In this document: in pieces, positions 1-8,498 of the stretch | Numbering within the stretch: the first letter of the stretch is position 1 | How the letters are laid out: every line of letters starts with the position of its first letter | Assembly: GCF_022399565.1 (NCBI RefSeq) | Contig: NZ_JAJTUT010000003.1 | Coordinates: forward strand, 124,001-188,000 | Length of the DNA: 64,000 nt | Direction of reading: 5' to 3' | From: Flavobacterium algicola | GTDB taxonomy: Bacteria; Bacteroidota; Bacteroidia; Flavobacteriales; Flavobacteriaceae | The notes under the pieces: generated by a model | What the model saw: the letters and a program-made list of their open reading frames with translations, nothing else | Told to the model about the DNA's origin: nothing | Databases searched by the model: none | Made by a program: the position numbers and the translations under genes

Positions 1-1046
1 ACTACGGTGTTCCTGTTGTGAATAGTCATCCTCCTTTTGTATATGTTGAAAATCATAATGTAGTTGGACTTACAGAGGACGACCCATTTGTGTACGGAAA
101 AAAAGCCAAAACAAAAGAAATTTTCGAGAAAATGAATTTAGATGATATTGGAGGAGCAGATAAGGCGCATGCACTATATGTTGATGAAGAAGTTGGTATT
201 CATTTAAAAGATAAAGCACTCGGTTGGATGAAAGAGCAAAAAGATAAACCATTCTTTCTATATTTTGCTACAACCAATATCCACCATCCTTTTACACCAG
301 CACCACAATTTGTAGGTACGAGCGGATGTGGCTTGTATGGAGACTTTGTTCATGAGTTGGATTGGATTGTTGGTGAGGTCATGCAGACTTTAAAAGAAAT
401 GGGAGTAGCTGAAAATACTTTGGTAATATTCACCAGTGACAATGGAGGAATGTTTAATGCCACTGGACAAAATGCTTGGATACAAGGGCATAAAATGAAC
501 GGTAATTTGTTGGGGTTTAAGTTTGATGCTTGGGAAGGTGGCAATCGCATTCCATTAATCGCTCATTGGCCTAGTAAAATAAAAGGGGGAGAGGTATCTA
601 ATCAGTTAATTTGCAATGTAGATATGCTTGCCACTTTCGCAGCACTTACTGGGCAGAAATTAGCTAAAGGGCAAGGACAGGATAGTAGAAATATGTTAGG
701 AGTAATTACAGGACAAACAAATAAGCAAATAAGAAATGAACTGCTTTTGGCTCCTAAAAACCGTTCTCATCTTGCCATTCGAAAAGGGAAATGGTTGTAT
801 GTAGGTGCTAAAGGAGGTGGAGGTTTTACTTCTAATAAGCAAGGCACACATGGTTTTGGAGGTCCTGCGGCTATATCTTTTGCAGAAGAATTTAATACCG
901 ATATCGAAAATGGAAAAATTAAAAATGAGGCACCTCCAGCACAACTTTATAATCTTAAAGATGATATTTCACAAACTACTAACCTGTATTTAAAATACCC
1001 TGATGTAGTGAAAGAAATGCAAAATATGTTAGACAAATACAAATAA
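1..1046 (+). CDS. Sulfatase, S1 (formylglycine) family, 5'-truncated by the window edge
   Basis: This is the C-terminal part of an arylsulfatase-type enzyme that removes sulfate esters from glycans, probably in the periplasm. The reading frame is open from base 3, so the N-terminus with the CxPSR formylglycine site lies outside the window; the GTG at 18 is internal, not a start. The visible part contains FTSDNGG (Asp-Asn metal ligands of the alkaline phosphatase-like fold) followed by a WEGGNRIPLIAHWP segment, which is typical of S1 sulfatases where the substrate is contacted. The C-terminal subdomain is complete and ends at 1046. A GH29 fucosidase follows after 129 bases on the same strand, so the two are probably co-transcribed and act on a sulfated, fucosylated glycan. 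The S1 subfamily and sulfate position cannot be assigned from this fragment. Confidence 0.88.
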   Translation, partial: YGVPVVNSHPPFVYVENHNVVGLTEDDPFVYGKKAKTKEIFEKMNLDDIGGADKAHALYVDEEVGIHLKDKALGWMKEQKDKPFFLYFATTNIHHPFTPAPQFVGTSGCGLYGDFVHELDWIVGEVMQTLKEMGVAENTLVIFTSDNGGMFNATGQNAWIQGHKMNGNLLGFKFDAWEGGNRIPLIAHWPSKIKGGEVSNQLICNVDMLATFAALTGQKLAKGQGQDSRNMLGVITGQTNKQIRNELLLAPKNRSHLAIRKGKWLYVGAKGGGGFTSNKQGTHGFGGPAAISFAEEFNTDIENGKIKNEAPPAQLYNLKDDISQTTNLYLKYPDVVKEMQNMLDKYK

Positions 1047-1175
1047 GATGTAAACAATAAATAATCAAAGTGAAAAGTCTAATAGTATTCCTTACCGAAT
1101 TTTTGTTATGAGAAATCAAGCCAAAAAAGAAATTACTATTAATACAAATTAAAAATAGATATAAAAAAGCATAAG

Positions 1176-2546
1176 ATGAAGATAGTACAAAGGTTAAGTA
1201 TTCTGATATTAGTTACAATATTAAATGTAAATACAGGTATTGCTCAAAACAAATCACAAAAAGACAAACTTTCAGATGATGAGCGTATGGCGTGGTGGCG
1301 CGATTCAAAATTTGGAATGTTTATCCACTGGGGTGCTTACTCTATAATTGGTGGAGAACGTGGTACAAAAATCGCAGGCGGTGGTGCAGAATGGGCAATG
1401 GATAAATTAGATTATACAATCGAAGATTACGAGAAGTTTCCTAAAATGTTCAATCCGCAATTATTTGATGCGGATGCTTGGGTGACTATGGCAAAAAATG
1501 CAGGGATGAAGTATATCGTACTTACTTCAAAGCATCATGAAGGATTTGCACTTTGGGATTCGAAGGTGTCTAAATATGACATCATGGATACAGCACCTTT
1601 TAAGCGTGATATTGTTAAGGAACTAGCAGAAGCTTGTAAAAAACAAGGCATAAAATTCTGTTTGTATTACTCTATAGTAGATTGGCATCATCCACAAGCG
1701 CAAGGAAATTTGTATCCAAACTATAACATTTCTCAGCATGATGACCCATCAGTTGTTAATCCTGATTTCCCAAAATATTATCAAAATTACATGAAGCCTC
1801 AAGTGGGTGAATTGTTGAAGAACTATGGTGATATAGGTGTTGTATGGTTTGATGGTGATTGGATTTCAGATTATACCACAGAGATGGGTAAGGACCTTTA
1901 CAAATACATCCGTGACATTCAGCCCAACACTATTGTGAACAATAGAGTAGATAAAGGAAGAACCGGTATGGACGGAATGAATAATAAGCCAGGTCAATTT
2001 GCAGGTGATTTTGGTACTCCAGAACAAGAGATTCCAGATACGGGAATTGACACAGATTGGGAAGCTTGCATGACTATGAACGGAACTTGGGGCTATAAAC
2101 CATCTGATAACAAATGGAAAAGTAGTGAAGATTTAATTCAGAAATTAGTAGATATTGTATCAAAAGGAGGTAACTTTTTATTAAACATAGGCCCTGATGG
2201 TTTCGGAAGATTTCCGGCAGAAAGCATCAGACGTTTAGAAGCGATGGGTGAGTGGACAAAGAAAAATGGAGAGGCTGTTTATGGCGCTTCTGCAAGTCCT
2301 TACGAAAAACCTTCGTGGGGTCGATATACCAAAAAAGATGGAGTAGTGTATGCACATGTATTTGAATGGCCAAAAGATGGATTACTAAAACTTAACAAAG
2401 AAATCAAAATTAAAAAAGCAACAGTATTAACAAATCCGAACACTGTTTTGAAATCGATTGCTACTTCTGCTGAGGTTTTATTAGACATTCCTATGTTGGC
2501 ACCCGATGCTACTGTAACAGTTATTAAAATTGAGTTGGCTAAATAA
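1176..2546 (+). CDS. GH29 alpha-L-fucosidase, secreted
   Basis: Exo-acting enzyme that removes terminal alpha-L-fucose from glycans. The 456-residue protein begins with a signal peptide (residues 1-23, cleavage near GIAQ). It contains the GH29 signatures: KFGMFIHWGAYS at about 46-56, the LTSKHHEGFALWDS segment at 116-129, and VVWFDGDW at 222-229, whose Asp226 is the expected catalytic nucleophile. The barrel ends near 360, and a beta-sandwich tail (about 370-456, SPYEKPSWGRY onward) completes the usual length. The acid/base residue varies in GH29 and is not assigned. The neighbouring gene at 2688 repeats this C-terminal tail in front of an esterase domain. The enzyme fits removal of core or antennary fucose from N-glycans, consistent with PNGase F and GH92 genes elsewhere in the window, but linkage specificity is not readable here. 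Confidence 0.95.
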   Translation: MKIVQRLSILILVTILNVNTGIAQNKSQKDKLSDDERMAWWRDSKFGMFIHWGAYSIIGGERGTKIAGGGAEWAMDKLDYTIEDYEKFPKMFNPQLFDADAWVTMAKNAGMKYIVLTSKHHEGFALWDSKVSKYDIMDTAPFKRDIVKELAEACKKQGIKFCLYYSIVDWHHPQAQGNLYPNYNISQHDDPSVVNPDFPKYYQNYMKPQVGELLKNYGDIGVVWFDGDWISDYTTEMGKDLYKYIRDIQPNTIVNNRVDKGRTGMDGMNNKPGQFAGDFGTPEQEIPDTGIDTDWEACMTMNGTWGYKPSDNKWKSSEDLIQKLVDIVSKGGNFLLNIGPDGFGRFPAESIRRLEAMGEWTKKNGEAVYGASASPYEKPSWGRYTKKDGVVYAHVFEWPKDGLLKLNKEIKIKKATVLTNPNTVLKSIATSAEVLLDIPMLAPDATVTVIKIELAK

Positions 2547-2687
2547 GATACTTATTATAAAACTCTATTTAGTAATAAATAATAGGTGCATTTTACTCTA
2601 AACTCCGTAAATTGAAAGCTGAGGAATCATAGATTAGAAATTTAGTAATGATACTATTTTAAAAAAAATGGTAGAAAAGAAAAGAAA

Positions 2688-3734
2688 ATGAAAATATTCG
2701 AAAAGTCAGTAGTAGTCGTTTTACTAGCTGTTGTTCAATTTAGTCCCGTGTTTGCGCAAACGAGCGGTGAAGTGAAAAAAATATCAGATTCAGAGCACTA
2801 TCTAGAAATGGCTGTATGGACAAAAGATAATAAAGAAGCTTTTGAAGGAGTAACAATAGCTCCCTACGAAAAACCAAACTGGGGATATTACACTCAAAAG
2901 GGAGATTTTGTCTATGCACATGTTTTTAACTGGCCAGCAGATGGAAAGTTAATTATTGATAGAGAAATGAAAGTTAGAACAGCTTTCCTCAATTATGGAG
3001 AGAAAAAATTAAGTACCAAATTAATATACGGTAACTTAACTGTAGCATTACCAACAGAGGCACCAAATAAGGTTGCAACGGTAATAAAAATTGAATTGAC
3101 ACCAACAGAAGATTGGGCAAATTTTGACCGTTATAGAAAAGCGAATGCCAGTTTGAAAGCACCTTCTAAAAATGAAGATAGGGTAGTTTTTATTGGTAAC
3201 TCAATTACCGACAATTGGACTAGGGATCACGGTGTTTTTTTCGAATCAAATCCTTCTTATGTAAATAGAGGAATTAGTGGGCAAACATCGTCTCAAATGT
3301 TATTGAGATTTAGACCAGATGTAATCGATCTGAAACCGAAAGTAGTAATCATCTCTGCAGGTACAAATGACATTGCAGGGAACAGAGGTGTTATGAAGGT
3401 CGAAGAGATTGCTAAAAATATCTTTTCGATGGCAGAGTTAGCCAAACAAAATAATATCAAAGTGATATTAGCTTCGGTGCTGCCAGCTAGTAGTTACTCT
3501 TGGAGTCCATCTGTTGAGCCTGCTGAGTTAATTGTAGCACTTAATAAATTAATTAAATCATATGCGTCATCGAATAATTTAATTTATTTAGATTATTATA
3601 CGCCAATGGTAAACAAAAATAAAGGATTGAAAGAAGAAATAGGTAGAGATACCGTGCATCCCAATGCAAAGGGCTATGATATTATGGAACCATTGGTTCA
3701 AAATGCCATAAGTAAAGCTTTAAAGAAGAAATAG
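2688..3734 (+). CDS. Fusion of GH29-like C-terminal domain with SGNH hydrolase (esterase), secreted
   Basis: The 348-residue protein has a signal peptide (1-24). Residues about 40-137 closely resemble the C-terminal beta-sandwich of the adjacent fucosidase: APYEKPNWGYYT, FVYAHVFNWPADG and TVIKIEL match SPYEKPSWGRYT, VVYAHVFEWPKDG and TVIKIEL in the same order. Residues about 160-348 form an SGNH/GDSL hydrolase with block I GNSITDNW (Ser172 nucleophile), block II RGISGQT, block III SAGTND (Asn227) and block V DTVHP (Asp321/His324), so all catalytic residues are present. SGNH enzymes in such loci often act as carbohydrate O-acetyl esterases, so removal of acetyl groups that block the fucosidase is plausible but inferred. 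The gene probably arose by tandem duplication of the fucosidase end followed by fusion. A strong terminator lies directly downstream. Confidence 0.85.
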   Translation: MKIFEKSVVVVLLAVVQFSPVFAQTSGEVKKISDSEHYLEMAVWTKDNKEAFEGVTIAPYEKPNWGYYTQKGDFVYAHVFNWPADGKLIIDREMKVRTAFLNYGEKKLSTKLIYGNLTVALPTEAPNKVATVIKIELTPTEDWANFDRYRKANASLKAPSKNEDRVVFIGNSITDNWTRDHGVFFESNPSYVNRGISGQTSSQMLLRFRPDVIDLKPKVVIISAGTNDIAGNRGVMKVEEIAKNIFSMAELAKQNNIKVILASVLPASSYSWSPSVEPAELIVALNKLIKSYASSNNLIYLDYYTPMVNKNKGLKEEIGRDTVHPNAKGYDIMEPLVQNAISKALKKK

Positions 3735-3755
3735 TTTGCTATATGTAATTAATAA

Positions 3756-3800
3756 AGCTCCAACTATCGAGAATTTTTCTCGACAGTTGGAGCTCTTTTT
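3756..3800 (+). terminator. Rho-independent terminator after the fucosidase/esterase unit
   Basis: A 10-bp outer stem (AGCTCCAACT at 3756-3765 with AGTTGGAGCT at 3785-3794), extended inside by a CGAGAA/TTCTCG-type pairing, is followed by a T-run. It lies 22 bases after the stop codon at 3734. Confidence 0.85.
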
Positions 3801-3815
3801 ATTTGGATTCTAAGC

Positions 3816-3860
3816 AAAAAAGTCAGGGATCGAAACTAAACGCAAACCCTGACTTTTTTT
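3816..3860. terminator. Bidirectional terminator between convergent units
   Basis: The stem AAAAAAGTCAGGG (3816-3828) pairs with CCCTGACTTTTTT (3847-3859). It has an A-run on one side and a T-run on the other, so it can end transcription from either strand. It lies between the plus-strand esterase gene and the 3' end of the minus-strand nagB gene. Confidence 0.75.
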
Positions 3861-3999
3861 AAATACTGTTATGAGAAAAGTCAATTTCGATGCAAGTCGT
3901 TAGCCCGCTATTTTAACAGCTAATGATATTTAAAAAACTTGTTTTTATACTTTGAAAACAAACTTTTATAAACCTTATAAATTATAAAGCATTACTTAA

Positions 4000-5928
4000 T
4001 TAAAATTTCCATCTCACAAATGCTTCCATTGCGGCATAATGAGAGAGTCCTAATAATTTGTATAAGTCGGCAGTTTCTTTGTTTCTATCTTCTGCACGTT
4101 GCCAGAATTCTCTACTATCTGCACCTTGAAAAACGACACCATCTTTTTGCGATTGGTGTTTGAAGATTCCTTTACGTTTCTCTAATACTTGATCTGGTCC
4201 CATTGGGATTGCCATTTCGATTTCGTCAATTCCCCATTCTTGCCAAGCACCTCTGTACAACCATACCCAGCAGTCGTACATGAATTTTTTAGATTTCAAT
4301 TTTAAGACCGCTTCAAATATAGCATCCAAACATACTTTGTGTGTACCATGTGGATCGGCTAGATCACCAGCAGCAAAAATTTGATGCGGCTGAATTTTCT
4401 CGATCAGATCCATTGTAATTTTTACATCTTCTGGCCCCAATGGTTTTTTCTCAATAGTACCCGTTTCATAAAAAGGTAAATTCATGAAGTGGATCTGAAC
4501 ATCAGGAATACCGATGTAATGACAAGTAGCTCTTGCTTCTCCTTTTCGAATAATACCCTTAATGTAACGTACCTCTGGAATATCAACTTCGCTATTTTTT
4601 TTGTTTTTCAAAAACTTCTCCGCTTTTTTATAGATAGTATCTGCAGCTGTATTGTCGATACCAAATTTCTCGTTGTAGTCGCATACAAAACTTGCAAAAC
4701 GCAACGCCTCATCATCTGCTACGGCAATATTACCCGATGTTTGGTAACCAATATGTACCTCATGCCCTTGCTCGTGCAAACGCTTAAAAGTTCCTCCCAT
4801 ACTAATGATATCATCATCTGGATGCGGACTAAAAATAAGAACTTTCTTTTTGGCAGGTTCCGCACGCTCTGGACGATTGGTGTCGTCGGCATTGGGTTTA
4901 CCCCCTGGCCATCCTGTAATGGTACTTTGTAATTTATTGAATATGGCAATATTAATGTCATAAGCAGGTCCTGAATCGGCCAATAAATCGCTCATACCGT
5001 TCTCGATATAATCGGCATCAGTCAACATTAAAATAGGCTTCTTTAAATAAAGTGCCAATCCCAATACTGCTTTTCTAGTCAATTTATCAGACCAAGTTAT
5101 TTTCTCTACTAACCAAGGCGTGTTGATGCGCGTTAATTTTGACGCTGCCTCTTTGTCTAATACAAATGTTGCATTGTTGTGCTCTTGCAAGAAAGAAGCA
5201 GGAACCAAATTGGTAACCGATCCCTCTACAGAATCTTTGACGATATTTGATTTACCTTCACCCCAAGCCATAAGAATAACTCTTTTGGCTTCCATAATTT
5301 TTTTGATTCCCAAAGTAATGGCAGTTCTCGGTGTTGTTTTTAAACCACCAAAATCACCACTAGCCGCAACTCTAGTAATATGATCAAGAGCGACCAAACG
5401 CGTTTTGGAGTTTTGAAGCGAACCTGATTCATTAAAACCAATATGTCCGTTTCCACCAATTCCCAATACTTGTAAATCGATTCCACCCAAGGCCTCAATT
5501 TTTGCTTCATACATACTGCAGTACTCAGAGATGGCATCTTTTGATAAAGTACCATCTGGAATGTGATAATTTTCAGCAAGAATGTCTACGTGGTTAAACA
5601 AATGTTCTTTCATAAAACGAACATAGCTATTAATGGAATCAGGTTCCATTGGGTAATACTCGTCAAGATTAAAAGAGATTACGTTTTTAAAACTTAATCC
5701 TTCTTCTTTGTGTAAACGAACCAATTCTGCATAAAGTCCCTTTGGAGAAGAACCTGTTGCTAATCCTAAAATGCAAGGTTGTCTTTGATCTTGCTTAACG
5801 CGTATTAAATCTGCGATTTCTTTGGCAACTGCTTTTGAGGCGCTAACAGAGTTTTCAAAAACTATCGTCCCTGCGTTTTCAAACCTTTTTTCAAAACTGG
5901 TAGATTTGTCTATTGTGCTTTGTAACAT
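4000..5928 (-). CDS. nagB: Glucosamine-6-phosphate deaminase fused to a PIG-L/LmbE-type domain (copy 1)
   Basis: NagB converts glucosamine-6-phosphate to fructose-6-phosphate and ammonia in the cytoplasm. The N-terminal half (about 20-270) has the NagB motifs LATGSSPKGLY at 56-66, FNLDEYY at 86-92 (catalytic Asp) and GIGGNGHIGFNESGS at 156-170. The C-terminal half (about 360-642) is a PIG-L/LmbE-like domain with the zinc motif variant HPDDD at 369-373 and a later HGTH segment that could supply another ligand. At 642 residues it is over twice the size of stand-alone NagB, but this fused form is common in Bacteroidota. It is the last gene of a symporter-nagA-MFS-nagB operon, 42 bases after the MFS gene. 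A second copy at 24959-26887 differs at only five residues (115, 125, 138, 350 and one near 550). The substrate of the LmbE half is unknown. Confidence 0.93.
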   Translation of the reverse strand: MLQSTIDKSTSFEKRFENAGTIVFENSVSASKAVAKEIADLIRVKQDQRQPCILGLATGSSPKGLYAELVRLHKEEGLSFKNVISFNLDEYYPMEPDSINSYVRFMKEHLFNHVDILAENYHIPDGTLSKDAISEYCSMYEAKIEALGGIDLQVLGIGGNGHIGFNESGSLQNSKTRLVALDHITRVAASGDFGGLKTTPRTAITLGIKKIMEAKRVILMAWGEGKSNIVKDSVEGSVTNLVPASFLQEHNNATFVLDKEAASKLTRINTPWLVEKITWSDKLTRKAVLGLALYLKKPILMLTDADYIENGMSDLLADSGPAYDINIAIFNKLQSTITGWPGGKPNADDTNRPERAEPAKKKVLIFSPHPDDDIISMGGTFKRLHEQGHEVHIGYQTSGNIAVADDEALRFASFVCDYNEKFGIDNTAADTIYKKAEKFLKNKKNSEVDIPEVRYIKGIIRKGEARATCHYIGIPDVQIHFMNLPFYETGTIEKKPLGPEDVKITMDLIEKIQPHQIFAAGDLADPHGTHKVCLDAIFEAVLKLKSKKFMYDCWVWLYRGAWQEWGIDEIEMAIPMGPDQVLEKRKGIFKHQSQKDGVVFQGADSREFWQRAEDRNKETADLYKLLGLSHYAAMEAFVRWKF

Positions 5929-5970
5929 GATTTTTTAGTTTTTAATTATATTTTTTTTATTTGTAGTAAT

Positions 5971-7299
5971 TTAATTTCTAGACCAACTTTTATATTTGTG
6001 TCCCCAAATTGCAAAGAACAAAATGAAAGCATAACACGGAATCAAGATCCAGTAACAATGTGTGGCTGCCGTAGCTAGAGCATCTGTTTCATTTATTCCT
6101 TCGGCCATAAGTTCCAATTTATTGGCATCTACCAATCGTCCATACAAGGGTGGAATGATCGCTCCACCTGAGATTGCCATAATTAGTAAGGCAGAGGCTA
6201 TTTTTGTAAATTTACCTAACCCAGCCAATGTAAGAGGCCACACTGCTGGCCAAACCAAAGCATTTGAAATACCCAATGCCGCTACAAATAAAACAGAAGT
6301 AAAGCCTGTAGTAAATAATATGCAAGTACTAAATACAATTCCTAGTGAAGCACTTATTTTAAGCGCTGTCCCTTGTTTTAAAAACTTAGGAATTAATGCT
6401 ACTCCCACGATATAAGTACACACCATAGCAAGTAGTGTTAAGGTAGTAAAGAATTTTGCGTCTGCAGCAGGAAAGCCTAACGAAATTCCGTAAGCGATAA
6501 TCGTATCACCCGCAATCACTTCAACACCTACATAAAAGAACAAAGCGATTACACCAAGCCATAAATGGGGGAACTGAAAAATGCTTGTTTTTGCTGTAAC
6601 ACCTTCTTTCACTTCTTCCTCTTCTGGGGCTTCTACATTTGGTAAGGGTGCTTTTCGAATTAAAATAGCAAGTACAATTAACACGAGAGCCATAATCAAG
6701 TAAGGCACAAAAACACTGTCGGCCATTGTATTCAACAGCATGTCTTTTTCTTCTACAGAAGCCGTTGCCAATTTCTCTTTGACTTCGTCAATACCAGATA
6801 ATAACAAAGCACCAAAGATTATAGACCCCAACGCGCCTGCTACTTTGTTTGCAATTCCCATGATAGCGATACGCTTAGCACCACTCTCCATAGGCCCTAA
6901 GATTGTTATGTACGGATTGGAAGCGGTTTGTAACAATGTCATCCCAACTCCTTGAATAAAAATCCCAGTCAAAAACAACCAATACGTTCTAGCTTCGGCT
7001 GCAGGAATAAATACTAGAGCACCAAGGGCCATGATAAAAAGACCAAGTGACATTCCTTTTTTGTATCCTACTTTGGATAAAATATAAGAGGCAGGGATAG
7101 CCATCACGACAAACGAAATATACGAAGCCGAAGCCACGAGATACGACTGTGCATCGGTGAGTTCATTGATTGTTTTCATGAACGGAATCAAAGCTCCGTT
7201 GATCCAGGTAACAAACCCAAAAATAAAAAATAGTCCTGCTATGATAAGAATTGGAACCAAATTATTCTTTTGCGATGCTGTACTTTGAGTGTCTGTCAT
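5971..7299 (-). CDS. MFS sugar transporter, probable GlcNAc permease, NagP-like (copy 1)
   Basis: Inner-membrane permease of the major facilitator superfamily, fucose/glucose-galactose-H+ symporter type. The 442 residues hold about 12 hydrophobic helices. The N-terminus has FFIFGFVTWINGALIPFMK, a hallmark of this subfamily, then GVGMTLLQTASNPYITILGP near 120-140. A charged central loop with a run of Glu (about 225-235) separates the two six-helix halves. Position between nagA and nagB supports GlcNAc as substrate, which is inference from operon context and from known NagP proteins. A near-identical copy lies at 28406-29743; the two differ at a handful of positions and in the last few residues (SWSRN here, SWTKSKSA there). 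Confidence 0.9.
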   Translation of the reverse strand: MTDTQSTASQKNNLVPILIIAGLFFIFGFVTWINGALIPFMKTINELTDAQSYLVASASYISFVVMAIPASYILSKVGYKKGMSLGLFIMALGALVFIPAAEARTYWLFLTGIFIQGVGMTLLQTASNPYITILGPMESGAKRIAIMGIANKVAGALGSIIFGALLLSGIDEVKEKLATASVEEKDMLLNTMADSVFVPYLIMALVLIVLAILIRKAPLPNVEAPEEEEVKEGVTAKTSIFQFPHLWLGVIALFFYVGVEVIAGDTIIAYGISLGFPAADAKFFTTLTLLAMVCTYIVGVALIPKFLKQGTALKISASLGIVFSTCILFTTGFTSVLFVAALGISNALVWPAVWPLTLAGLGKFTKIASALLIMAISGGAIIPPLYGRLVDANKLELMAEGINETDALATAATHCYWILIPCYAFILFFAIWGHKYKSWSRN

Positions 7300-7338
7300 A
7301 GGAAATAAATTTTTTATGAGTTAGTGTAATTATTGCAT

Positions 7339-8472
7339 TTAATTTTGAGTATAAATTTGCTTTCCAGATTTAATGACACTCACTATGATTATCATATTAT
7401 TTACAATTTTAAATAATACAAAATCATCAGAGCAGTCGGCAACATTAACCATTCGTTTTGGGCATGTTGATGCCAAAGACCAAGCTGTAGCTAAATTTAG
7501 TAGGGCACTTGAATATAGTTTATTGATGCAATCTAATAAAGAGACTGCTGAGCCCGCTAAGATTTTGTTATTATCAAAAATAGAAAGTCGACCACCCTGT
7601 TCCAAGGTGACTTTTCCGCCTATATGCGAATGATATACGCCAGGATTCATACCAGCAAACATGGTCGAATCACTAACCAAGATGACTTGATTATTTTTGG
7701 CTGCGAGCACTATTTTTAAAAAATTATCAGGCAAGTGATAACCATCTGCAATGATACTTGGAGTTAAATTATTATTTGCTAGTTGATCAAATATCAAATT
7801 GGAATTCCTGTGCAAGGATAGGGGAGCACCATTACCCAAATGGGTAGACATGCTAGCGCCTGCATCAACAGCTGCTTTAATCTGTGCACCGCTTGCTACA
7901 GTATGTCCTATGGAAACAACAATATTATTGGCAACGCATTTTTCTATAAACTCAACTGCATTATCCCATTCTGGACTTATAGTAATAATTTTAATTCGAT
8001 TACCAGATGCTTCTTGAAATACTTCAAATAATTCCCAGTCGGGAGCTTTTATGTATTCTTTAGAATGTGCACCAGATGCCTCTTTTACTGCAGAAATAAA
8101 GGGACCTTCTAGATGGATACCACTTACGTATGAACTAATTAAGGCGCTTTGCAAACACAGCTGATTGATGTTTTGCAAAAGGCTGATAATGTTAAAATCG
8201 GAATTGGTAATGACAGTAGGAAAGAAAGACAAAATACCTTCCTTAGCCAGATTATGAATTACAGTAATAAAATCTTCTTGGAGTATAGGAAAGGTATTAA
8301 AATCAACTCCAGAGAAACCGTTTATCTGAAGATCTAATAAGCTAGGTCCTATAAAAAGAGAAGCATCAGTTTCAAATGTGGTTTTCGTCTTCGAGATAAC
8401 CAAATTGTCTTCAACTACAACTTGGATTGATTCGTTTGTAATACAGTCAGTGCAATTAAATGATTGTTTCAT
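7339..8472 (-). CDS. nagA: N-acetylglucosamine-6-phosphate deacetylase
   Basis: Cytoplasmic amidohydrolase that converts GlcNAc-6-phosphate to glucosamine-6-phosphate plus acetate, the step before NagB. The 377 residues carry NagA landmarks: DLQINGFSG (the QxN form of the first metal motif), GIHLEGPF with the metal-binding Glu, SIGHT, STHLGNG, ADGYHLP, and LVSDST with the catalytic Asp, then AGSAVSLLDC near the end. The gene follows the symporter by 26 bases and precedes the MFS gene by 39, so it sits in a compact GlcNAc operon. ATG at 8472 gives a start at the expected place, with no signal peptide. Confidence 0.93.
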   Translation of the reverse strand: MKQSFNCTDCITNESIQVVVEDNLVISKTKTTFETDASLFIGPSLLDLQINGFSGVDFNTFPILQEDFITVIHNLAKEGILSFFPTVITNSDFNIISLLQNINQLCLQSALISSYVSGIHLEGPFISAVKEASGAHSKEYIKAPDWELFEVFQEASGNRIKIITISPEWDNAVEFIEKCVANNIVVSIGHTVASGAQIKAAVDAGASMSTHLGNGAPLSLHRNSNLIFDQLANNNLTPSIIADGYHLPDNFLKIVLAAKNNQVILVSDSTMFAGMNPGVYHSHIGGKVTLEQGGRLSIFDNNKILAGSAVSLLDCINKLYSSALLNLATAWSLASTCPKRMVNVADCSDDFVLFKIVNNMIIIVSVIKSGKQIYTQN

Positions 8473-8498
8473 TCTACTTTATTTCAATGGTAAATAAC

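Larger units (their letters stand above)
4000..7299 (-). repeat. Duplicated nagB-MFS block, copy 1
   Basis: The nagB gene with about 33 bases of its leader (to 5962) and the adjacent MFS gene are repeated at 24959-26921 and about 28423-29743. Protein identity is about 99 percent by direct comparison. In this copy the two genes are contiguous. Confidence 0.9.

Noticed and set aside
4489..4932. 147-codon ORF antisense to nagB, also present antisense to copy 2 at 25448-25891
   Set aside because: It exists in both places only because the two nagB genes are nearly identical; it has no family features and lies opposite a clearly conserved gene.
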